From PFJX01 sp964646585 (GTDB lineage Bacteria > Pseudomonadota > Gammaproteobacteria > Burkholderiales > Thiobacillaceae), in assembly GCA_964646585.1 (NCBI GenBank), contig CAZYEY010000056.1, positions 1 through 12,626 on the forward strand: a DNA stretch of 12,626 nucleotides. The letters run 5' to 3'. The translations under genes and the position numbers were made by a program. Positions 1 to 9,708 of this stretch are shown here, one piece after another. Numbering within the stretch: the first letter of the stretch is position 1; each line of letters begins with the position of its first letter. The notes beneath the pieces were generated by a model. It was not told the origin of the DNA, made no database searches, and saw nothing but the letters and a program-made list of their open reading frames with translations.

Positions 1-1
1 C

Positions 2-73
2 TGGATGTACAACCATCAACTGCAGCAAAAGGCCTTGGGGCATATCGCCCCAGTACAGGCATTGCAGAAATGA
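2..73 (+). CDS. Transposase C-terminal fragment (DDE/integrase-core type)
   Basis: Only the final 23 codons are present; the gene enters from the left edge. The readable end is YNHQLQQKALGHIAPVQAL followed by two residues and TGA. The pattern YNH..x..QKALGH.TP.QAL is the characteristic tail of rve/DDE-fold transposases in which a short helix follows the catalytic glutamate. I favour an IS481-type element, with an IS3-type relative as the alternative. The catalytic residues themselves are outside the window, so activity cannot be judged. The stop lies about 58 bases inside the presumed IS end, a normal distance for such elements. Confidence 0.6.
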   Translation, partial: WMYNHQLQQKALGHIAPVQALQK

Positions 74-89
74 CAGGCATCACATCCTA

Positions 90-111
90 ACCACTTCGTT
101 AAAAAAGTGGT
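90..111 (+). other. Short inverted repeat inside the IS end
   Basis: Seven bases, ACCACTT (90-96), pair perfectly with AAGTGGT (105-111) across an eight-base loop. The hairpin lies between the transposase stop and the presumed IS terminus. It could weakly terminate transposase transcription or be a subterminal transposase-binding feature. No T-run follows on the + strand, so a classical intrinsic terminator is unlikely. Confidence 0.3.
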
Positions 112-177
112 CAAGCTGCCGGGACATGACACGTAGCCGCAATCAACCCGACCCGCACGGTCAAGAAAGGCGAACTC

Positions 178-1325
178 GTGCCATTTGTCGAAATGGCCGC
201 GCTTCCGTTGAGTGGGCGAGATATTTCAGCTTCAGACGTTGAGACTCGGATTGCAAAAGCAGCAGGCGCGCATTTTCAGAATGGCGATACGCTGCTTGCA
301 CGAATTACGCCATGCCTAGAAAACGGCAAGACGGCACAGGTCAACGTGCTTGCAGATGGAACTATCGGCGAGGGCTCGACTGAATTCATCGTGCTTTGTG
401 GTCACGATTCGGCAGACAACGATTTCGTTTACTACCTGTGCCGCGAACCGGAGTTCCGAAAATTCGCAATCTCGCGCATGGAAGGAACATCTGGTCGCCA
501 GCGTGTTGCGTGGCAATCCATCGCAGGGTATCCGATTGAGTTGCCATCGCCGGACGTTCGTCGTGACGCGGCAGATTTTCTGGCAACTCTCGACGACCGC
601 ATCGACAACCTGCGCCAGACCAACGCCACGCTGCAAGCCATCGCCGCCGCCCTGTTCAAGTCGTGGTTCGTGGACTTCGACGGCGTGCCGCCGGAGGACA
701 TGCAGGAATCGGAACTGGGAATGATTCCGAAGGGGTGGCGGGTTGGCTCCTTCGATGAGTCCGTCGAAATCCTCGGTGGCGGTACACCCAAGACTTCCGT
801 TGCTGAATACTGGAACGGAGATATTCCGTGGTTCTCCGTAGTGGACGCGCCAGCAATTGGTCAAGTGTTTGTGTTAGACACAGAAAAGAAAATCACCGTG
901 CTTGGTTTGCAAAACTGCTCAGCGAAATTGCTTCCGGAAATGACCACCATCATTTCGGCGCGCGGAACTGTCGGCAAGGTTGCAATTACCGGCATACCGA
1001 TGGCAATGAACCAGTCGTGCTACGCGCTTCGACCCAAGCAGCAATGCGGAGAAGCCTTCGTTTATTTCTCCACGCTGCGTTTTGTTGAACATCTGCAACG
1101 CATCGCTCACGGCGCGGTGTTCGACACCATCACGCGCGACAGCTTCAAGCAACTCACGACATGCCTGCCGCCTGATGAAGTCATCATCGGGTTTGCAGAA
1201 ATTGCCAATCCGTTGCTCGAACGCATCCGCGCCAACGGCCAACAAGCTTTCACCCTCGCCAACCTGCGTGACGCGCTGCTGCCGCGCCTGATCTCCGGCC
1301 AACTGCGCATCAAGGAAGCTGCGTA

Positions 1326-1326
<1 letters not shown>
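178..1326 (+). CDS. hsdS: Type I restriction-modification specificity subunit HsdS, 5' end removed by an IS
   Basis: HsdS is the DNA-recognition subunit of the HsdR2M2S complex. The product has the usual layout: a first target-recognition domain (residues about 1-130), a central conserved helix (about 135-187, including LDDRIDNL and LFKSWFVDFDG), a second recognition domain (about 188-335) and a C-terminal conserved helix ending LLPRLISGQLRI. The frame stays HsdS-like upstream of the GTG at 178: codons 133-177 read VAAINPTRTVKKGEL, matching the usual start of the first recognition domain. The native start and roughly 10-20 residues are therefore missing, replaced by the IS; an in-frame TGA at 127-129 rules out a fusion. 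GTG 178 is the first possible start and has AAAGG seven bases upstream. The gene overlaps hsdR by one base (TAATG). Whether the shortened protein works is unknown; it may be a pseudogene. Confidence 0.88.
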
Positions 1327-4508
<3,182 letters not shown>

Positions 4509-4517
4509 GGGTGACAG

Positions 4518-6659
4518 ATGACAGCCCTTTCTGCTGATCGTCCGAGTCTCGACCCGAAAGACGATCTTTTCGGCCATGCGCCATTCGCAAAGAGCCTGGC
4601 AGACAGTATTTCCAGTTATCCGGGCAGCGATGGTCTGGTGCTTGCCCTTTACGGTCCGTGGGGTTCAGGCAAGTCCACGGTGCTCGGCTATGTCGGCCAT
4701 TACATCGATCAGTTGCCTGAGGATAACCGGCCCGTCGTCGTTCCGTTCAACCCTTGGTGGTTCTCAGGGCAGGAAAATCTTGCACGCGCCTTTCTTGGCC
4801 AACTCCAAGCCGTTCTGCCCGGCAGGAACGACAAGTTCAAGAAACTGGGCGATCTGCTAGGTGATTTCGCTGAGGGCGTGGGCGGACTGATTGATCTGTC
4901 TGGTATGACCGGCGGTGCGGCAAGCAAGCTTGGGAAGCTCATCGGAATGCTGACCAAGCGGAAGCCGCGAGACGTTCCAGCGCTCAAATCCGAAATCAGC
5001 AAGATATTGCGGGACGCCAAAAAACGCGTCGTGGTCGTGATCGACGACATCGACCGTCTCACACCAGACGAGACGCGGCAACTGTTCACCGTCATCAAGG
5101 CACTCGCAGACTTCCCGAACGTGGTTTATCTGCTGGCTTTTGATCGCGATGTTGCCGCACAGGCCATCGAGCAGCAAAGCGGATTGCCCGGCGAGCGATA
5201 TCTGGAAAAGATCATCCAAGTTCCATTCGAGCTTCCGCCCATTGATCGTGAAGCCTTGCGATCCGCCCTGTTCAAGCGCCTTGATCAAATATTGGGCGAT
5301 ACACCGGACGGCCTGTTCGACCAGTCCTATTGGACGAACGTGTTCTACGACGGCATTGACCCACTGATACAGGTGCCACGGGATGTCGTTCGCTTCACGA
5401 ATACGCTGTCCGTGACCTATCCGGCGGTCCGGGGAGAGGTGAATCCTGTTGATTTCATCGCACTCGAAGCTGTCAGGGTCTTCCTGCCTGATCTGTATGG
5501 GGTCGTTCGGGCGAATCCGGAAAGGTTCTCCGGCCACAGCCGCGATGATCGGTACGAAGGGGATCGAAATGCAGCCCAAGCCTTTCGTCAGGGCTGGGTG
5601 AATCAGGTGCCGGAGTCTCTGCGAGCGAGCACGCAGGCGTTGCTGGAGCGCATTTTTCCGAAGATCAGCCAGATGGGGTATGGCTCCGAATGGTTGAACG
5701 AGTGGCGCAGGAATCTGCGCGCCTGCCACCCCGATGCATTTCCGATCTATTTCCGGCTCACCGTGCCTCTTGGTGCCGTTCGCCGCAACGAGATGATGGC
5801 TTTGCTGAGTCTGGCCGCGTCACCCACGGATTTCGGCGACGCACTCGTCCGAGCAAAAGCTGAAAAGCGCCCTGATGGGTTGTCGAAAGCGAGGGCGCTT
5901 CTCGAACGTCTGATGGATCACGTCGAGAAAGACATTCTGGATGACCATATCCCGCTGGTCATCCAATCGCTCTTCAACATAGGCGACTCATTGATCGATC
6001 CTGCCGATGAACGCGGCGCGTTCGACTTCGGCAACGTCTCCCGCGCATCCCGTCCCGTCTATCATTTGCTGAAGAGGTTGCCTGTCAGTCAGCGCGCCGA
6101 CGTTTTGGATGCGGCTATCAAGGCAGGTAGAGCCATCGCAGTGCAATCGTGGCTCCTGCGCGCGTTGGACGAAGAAACCACCAAAGCGAAGGAATCGACG
6201 GAGGCCACACTTCTTTCGGCTGATGAAGTCGCGCGACTAAAAGCCACTTGGCTCGACAGGGTACGGGCGCTTTCAGGCGAGGCCACCTTCATCGATCACC
6301 CGGAACTGCCACGGCTACTCGCCGTTTGGCGGCAATGGGGCGATGGTGCCGAAGTACGAACGTGGTGCGACCGCGCAACTACGTCCGACGATGGCCTTTT
6401 GGTCTTGTTGCCGAAATTTCTTCAGCACACCAGATCCCAGACCATGGGCGATTGGGCCGTGCGCCTTCAGCCTCGCCTCAATCCGACATGGCTGGAGAGT
6501 TATCTTGACACCGCTTCCTGTGCTGAGCGGTTGGCTGAATTGACAGGGAAGGGATCGGTTCCCAGTGAAGCCACTGAGGCTGTTTCCCAATTTCTGAAAG
6601 AGTTCGAGATGCTGAAAGCAGGAAAGAATCCCGACAGCTTGGGCGCGTTTGATGAGTAA
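4518..6659 (+). CDS. KAP-family P-loop NTPase
   Basis: This 713-residue protein is a KAP-type STAND-like ATPase. Visible signatures are Walker A GPWGSGKST (46-54), the family motif FNPWWFSGQENL (77-88), Walker B VVVVIDDIDRL (171-181) and the conserved GERYLEKIIQVPFELP segment (225 onward). The C-terminal 400 residues are mostly helical and unrecognised. Many KAP proteins carry transmembrane helices between Walker A and B; here that slot (about 107-149) is a glycine-rich, charged, amphipathic stretch, so a soluble or peripheral protein is more likely. The ATG lies nine bases after the hsdR stop with an AGGGG ribosome site, and the next gene starts six bases downstream, indicating one operon. 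KAP NTPases occur in defence loci, for example as QatA of Qat systems, but QatB, QatC and QatD are not seen here. A defence or accessory role is inference from context; the family call is firm. Confidence 0.88.
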   Translation: MTALSADRPSLDPKDDLFGHAPFAKSLADSISSYPGSDGLVLALYGPWGSGKSTVLGYVGHYIDQLPEDNRPVVVPFNPWWFSGQENLARAFLGQLQAVLPGRNDKFKKLGDLLGDFAEGVGGLIDLSGMTGGAASKLGKLIGMLTKRKPRDVPALKSEISKILRDAKKRVVVVIDDIDRLTPDETRQLFTVIKALADFPNVVYLLAFDRDVAAQAIEQQSGLPGERYLEKIIQVPFELPPIDREALRSALFKRLDQILGDTPDGLFDQSYWTNVFYDGIDPLIQVPRDVVRFTNTLSVTYPAVRGEVNPVDFIALEAVRVFLPDLYGVVRANPERFSGHSRDDRYEGDRNAAQAFRQGWVNQVPESLRASTQALLERIFPKISQMGYGSEWLNEWRRNLRACHPDAFPIYFRLTVPLGAVRRNEMMALLSLAASPTDFGDALVRAKAEKRPDGLSKARALLERLMDHVEKDILDDHIPLVIQSLFNIGDSLIDPADERGAFDFGNVSRASRPVYHLLKRLPVSQRADVLDAAIKAGRAIAVQSWLLRALDEETTKAKESTEATLLSADEVARLKATWLDRVRALSGEATFIDHPELPRLLAVWRQWGDGAEVRTWCDRATTSDDGLLVLLPKFLQHTRSQTMGDWAVRLQPRLNPTWLESYLDTASCAERLAELTGKGSVPSEATEAVSQFLKEFEMLKAGKNPDSLGAFDE

Positions 6660-6665
6660 TTGACG

Positions 6666-8219
6666 ATGACGATCCCGAATACAAAACTGCCCATCAATCT
6701 CGAAGACCTGCTGCGCCAGCGCACGGTCGAGGGCGAGCGCATCGAGTACAAGGCTGGATGGAACCCTGACCCGATCATCCGCACCGTATGCGCCTTTGCC
6801 AACGACTTCGAAAACCTCGGCGGCGGTTATGTGGTGATCGGGCAGGATTGCGACGCCAATGGCCAGCCGGTGTTTCCGCCCGTGGGGCTGGCCGACAACC
6901 AGCTCGACAAAATTCAGCGGGAACTGCTGGCCCACTGCCAGTTGATCCAGCCGCCGTATTTCCCGGTGCTGAGTGTTGAGGAAGTTGAAGGACGCAAGCT
7001 GATCGTACTGTGGGCGCCGGGCGGCCAGACCCGGCCCTACAAGGCGCCGGAGTCGGTGACGACCAAGCACAAGGTGTGGCGGTATTACATCCGCCGGTAC
7101 AGCAGCACGGTGGAGGCCAAGGGCGAGTTTGAGCAGGAATTGTTGAGCCTGGCGGCCAAGGTGCCGTTCGACGACCGCTACAACCAGTCGGCACGGATCG
7201 GCGACTTGTCCAAACCCCTGATGCAGGCATTTTTACAGGAGGTAGACAGCGCATTGGCGGCGGACGCGCCAAGGTTGTCGGCCGAAGAATTGGCCCGGCA
7301 GATGAACGTGGCGGGCGGGCCTACCGAGTCACCGTGGCCCAAGAACGTGGGACTGCTGTTTTTCAATGAGACGCCGGAGCGATTTTTTCCCGGCGTGCAG
7401 ATCGATGTGGTCTGGTTTCCCGAGGGCGCGGGCGGTGATCGCTTCGAGGAAAAAATCTTCAAGGGCCCGCTGGCGCGGATGACGCGCGAGGCCTTGAGCT
7501 ACATCCAACGCAACTACCTGCGCGAGACGGTCATCAAGCATCCTGACCGCGCCGAGGCCACGCGGGTCTGGAACTTCCCCTACGCTGCCATCGAGGAAGC
7601 CTTGGTCAACGCGGTCTACCACCGGTCTTATGAAGAACGCGAGCCCATCGAGGTGCGCATCGGCAACGACGAACTGGTGATCTTGAGCTTCCCCGGCCCG
7701 GATCGGTCGATCCGGCTGGAGGACTTTCAGGCGGGGCGTCTTGTCAGCCGCCGCTACCGCAACCGGCGGATTGGGGAATTCCTGAAAGAACTGGATCTGA
7801 CCGAAGGACGCTCCACCGGCATTCCGAAAATCCTCAAGGTGATGGCGGCGAACGGCTCGCCACCCCCGTTGTTCGAAACCGACGAGGAACGCGCGGCATT
7901 CGTGATCCGGTTGCCGGTCCATCCCCTGGCCAGGCCAGTGACCCCGGAAGTCACCGGGGAAGTCACCGGGGAAGTCACCGGGGAAGTCGAGCGCCTGCTT
8001 CGGGCAATGCATGGCGAGATGTCCCGCCAGCAGATACAGGAATCGCTGGCTCTCAGACACGAGGATCATTTCCGCAATGCCTACCTGAAACCGGCTCTGA
8101 CGCTTGGGGTGATCGAGATGACCCTACCTGACAAACCGCGCAGCAGCAACCAGCGCTATCGCCTGACTGCCCTTGGGCAACGCTGGCTGGATACGCATCC
8201 CGGTGGTGGCGCAAGTTGA
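6666..8219 (+). CDS. AlbA_2/Schlafen-like domain protein with GHKL ATPase domain and C-terminal winged helix
   Basis: With ATG 6666 the product has 517 residues; an in-frame TTG at 6660 is the alternative start. The N-terminal region matches the AlbA_2 (Schlafen core-like) fold: E22 and E27 in EGERIEYKAGW, then CAFAND and GGGYVVIGQD (to D61). A GHKL-type ATP-binding domain follows, with an N-box (E310, E311, N315 in AIEEALVNAVYHR) and a glycine motif GRSTGIPK (381-388). Next come an EVTG repeat linker (428-442) and a winged-helix-like tail ending RYRLTALGQRWLD. Proteins of this layout are usually called ATP-binding or putative transcriptional regulators. Members are common beside type I restriction genes, and EVTP/EVTG-type linkers are typical. 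The role could be DNA binding and regulation, or Schlafen-like RNA cleavage; neither is proven. No strong ribosome site precedes it, so translation is probably coupled to the KAP gene six bases upstream. Confidence 0.88.
   Translation: MTIPNTKLPINLEDLLRQRTVEGERIEYKAGWNPDPIIRTVCAFANDFENLGGGYVVIGQDCDANGQPVFPPVGLADNQLDKIQRELLAHCQLIQPPYFPVLSVEEVEGRKLIVLWAPGGQTRPYKAPESVTTKHKVWRYYIRRYSSTVEAKGEFEQELLSLAAKVPFDDRYNQSARIGDLSKPLMQAFLQEVDSALAADAPRLSAEELARQMNVAGGPTESPWPKNVGLLFFNETPERFFPGVQIDVVWFPEGAGGDRFEEKIFKGPLARMTREALSYIQRNYLRETVIKHPDRAEATRVWNFPYAAIEEALVNAVYHRSYEEREPIEVRIGNDELVILSFPGPDRSIRLEDFQAGRLVSRRYRNRRIGEFLKELDLTEGRSTGIPKILKVMAANGSPPPLFETDEERAAFVIRLPVHPLARPVTPEVTGEVTGEVTGEVERLLRAMHGEMSRQQIQESLALRHEDHFRNAYLKPALTLGVIEMTLPDKPRSSNQRYRLTALGQRWLDTHPGGGAS
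7947..7988 (+). repeat. 12-base in-frame tandem repeat (three and a half copies)
   Basis: The unit GAAGTCACCGGG occurs three times in perfect tandem (7947-7958, 7959-7970, 7971-7982), followed by a half copy GAAGTC (7983-7988). It encodes Glu-Val-Thr-Gly repeats in the linker between the GHKL domain and the C-terminal winged helix of the surrounding gene. A degenerate unit precedes it. CCCCGG (7942-7947) can also pair with CCGGGG (7954-7959). Because 12 is a multiple of three, slipped-strand gain or loss would change linker length without breaking the frame. Confidence 0.9.
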
Positions 8220-8237
8220 AATCCGGAGGAATGAGCC

Positions 8238-8465
8238 ATGGCCGTTGAGAATCTTCCCGATTTCACCCGCCCCGCACGCCAGCGCTGGGAGTCCATCCCC
8301 GCCGATATCCGCCAGCGCCTGTTGGCTAATGTCTGGTGTGGGCAATGCCGACACGAAGTCACGATCACCAATTTCACCGGGACCATCAAGAGTGGCAACT
8401 TGCTGCTGGTGGGTAAATGCGCCGAGTGTCACGGCGACGTGGCGCGGGTGATTGAGGGCTCGTGA
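8238..8465 (+). CDS. Small protein with two CxxC pairs (zinc-ribbon-like)
   Basis: The 75-residue product has CGQC at 34-37 and CAEC at 61-64, spaced as in a four-cysteine zinc ribbon, with a predicted beta-rich segment between them. The first 30 residues look helical and arginine-rich. There is no signal peptide or membrane segment, so it is probably cytoplasmic. A good ribosome site, GGAGGA (8225-8230), sits seven bases before the ATG, and the gene begins 18 bases after the AlbA/GHKL gene, the last clear member of the operon. I do not recognise a named family. Metal binding is inferred from the cysteines; a nucleic-acid or protein adaptor role is only a guess. Confidence 0.75.
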   Translation: MAVENLPDFTRPARQRWESIPADIRQRLLANVWCGQCRHEVTITNFTGTIKSGNLLLVGKCAECHGDVARVIEGS

Positions 8466-8586
8466 GCACGTTGCCGCACAAACCCTCAGCAGTGCTCATT
8501 GGCCCCAACAGCGAGTTGTTCGGTAGTAAACTGCACGCCACCAGTTCCCTTCGGAATCCCCCGCCAACCATGCCGGGCGTGACGGT

Positions 8587-9708
8587 TCAAAGCAGCGCCA
8601 GGTTGTCACGGTGGATGAGTTCCGGCTCATCCACGTAGCCCAGGATGCCCTCGATCTCGGCGGTGGTCCTCCGGGCGATGCGGCGGGCCTCGTCGGAACT
8701 GTAGTTGGCCAGGCCCCGGGCGATGTCCCGACCCTGCTCGTCCAGACAGGCCACCACTTCGCCCCGGTGGAATTCCCCGCGAACCTCTACCACGCCAATG
8801 GGCAGCAGGCTCTTGCCCTGCTCGAGCAGGGCCTTGGCGGCGCCGGCATCCAGCACCAGCTTCCCGGCCACCTGCAGATGGTCCGCGAGCCATTGGCGGC
8901 GGGCGGCCAGGGGGGCCTGCCGGGTGACCAGCTGGGTGCCCAGGGGTTCGCCCCGGGCCAGCCGGGCCAGCACGTCCGGCTCCCGGCCGCTGACGATGAC
9001 CGTGTGGGCTCCGCTACGAGCAGCCCGCTTGGCAGCCAGGATCTTGGTGATCATGCCACCAGTGCCCACGTTGGAGCCGGCGCCGCCGGCCATTTCCTCC
9101 AAGGCGGGATCGCCGGCCACTGCCTCATGGACGAATTGGGCATCCGGGTTCTTGCGCGGGTCGGCAGTGTAGAGGCCGGGCTGGTCGGTAAGGATGATGA
9201 GGGCGTCGGCCTCAATGAGGTTGGCCACCAGGGCGCCCAGGGTGTCGTTGTCACCCACTTTGATCTCGTCGGTGGTGACCGTGTCGTTCTCGTTGATGAT
9301 GGGGACCACCTTCATCGCCAGCAGGGTGCGAAGGGTCGATCGGGCATTCAGGTAACGCTCCCGGTCGGCTAAATCGGCGTGGGTGAGCAGGATCTGGGCG
9401 GTGTGTAAGTGATGGGCACGGAAACTGCGTTCGTAGGCCTCGATGAGACCCATCTGCCCCACGGCGGCGGCGGCCTGGAGTTCGTTCACGGCCTTGGGCC
9501 GCTTCTTCCAGCCCAGTCGCTTGATGCCTTCGGCGATGGCGCCGCTGCTGACCAGGACCACTTCCTTGCCCATGTCCATGAGCATGGCGATCTGGGCCGC
9601 CCACAGAGCCAGGCGAGCATGGTCCAGACCACGGCCCTCGTTGGTGACCAGGCTGCTGCCCACCTTCACCACCACGCGACGGGCATCGGCAATGACGGAT
9701 GGATTCAT
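8587..9708 (-). CDS. proB: Glutamate 5-kinase ProB
   Basis: ProB phosphorylates L-glutamate with ATP to glutamyl 5-phosphate, the first and feedback-controlled step of proline synthesis, in the cytoplasm. The 373 residues match the usual length. An amino-acid kinase domain (about 8-260) shows VVVKVGSSL with K15, SSGAIAEG (54-61), NENDTV (139-144), VGDNDTLGALVA (151-162), TDQPGLYTADPR (174-185) and GTGGMITK (216-223). A C-terminal PUA domain follows (about 280-355), as in most bacterial ProB proteins. The ATG overlaps the obgE stop as ATGA, and GGAGGAGG lies just upstream, so both coupling and strong independent initiation are possible. The gene ends convergently with the accessory operon. proA is not in the window. 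No key residue appears to be missing. Confidence 0.98.
   Translation of the reverse strand: MNPSVIADARRVVVKVGSSLVTNEGRGLDHARLALWAAQIAMLMDMGKEVVLVSSGAIAEGIKRLGWKKRPKAVNELQAAAAVGQMGLIEAYERSFRAHHLHTAQILLTHADLADRERYLNARSTLRTLLAMKVVPIINENDTVTTDEIKVGDNDTLGALVANLIEADALIILTDQPGLYTADPRKNPDAQFVHEAVAGDPALEEMAGGAGSNVGTGGMITKILAAKRAARSGAHTVIVSGREPDVLARLARGEPLGTQLVTRQAPLAARRQWLADHLQVAGKLVLDAGAAKALLEQGKSLLPIGVVEVRGEFHRGEVVACLDEQGRDIARGLANYSSDEARRIARRTTAEIEGILGYVDEPELIHRDNLALL

Larger units (their letters stand above)
1..131 (+). mobile_element. Right end of an insertion sequence (IS481/IS3-like), cut by the window edge
   Basis: The stretch holds the last codons of a transposase (stop at 71-73), then about 58 non-coding bases ending in a sequence whose reverse complement begins TGTCATGTCCCGG. 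An end starting with TG is typical of IS481/IS3-type terminal inverted repeats. From about 132 the sequence reads in frame as HsdS protein, so the IS boundary must lie at or just before 132. The left end, the left inverted repeat and any target-site duplication lie outside the window, so the exact end (placed at 131) and the family are inferences. The IS is oriented the same way as hsdS-hsdR, so transcription from within it could run into the restriction genes. Confidence 0.65.

Noticed and set aside
4857..5729. 290-codon open frame on the - strand inside the KAP gene
   Set aside because: It is antisense to the Walker B and downstream conserved KAP motifs; no domain or ribosome site supports it.
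4518..8465. Assignment of the post-hsdR genes to a Qat defence system
   Set aside because: Only a KAP NTPase resembling QatA is present; no QueC-like QatC, TatD-like QatD or QatB follows.
8453..8498. Inverted repeats between the small cysteine gene and proB (TGAGGG/CCCTCA and TGAGCAC/GTGCTCA) as a terminator
   Set aside because: The stems are short, the loops exceed 20 bases, they compete with each other, and no T-run follows on either strand.
8611..9372. 253-codon open frame on the + strand opposite proB
   Set aside because: It lies antisense to conserved ProB kinase motifs with low-complexity Gly/His/Val composition, typical of a high-GC shadow.
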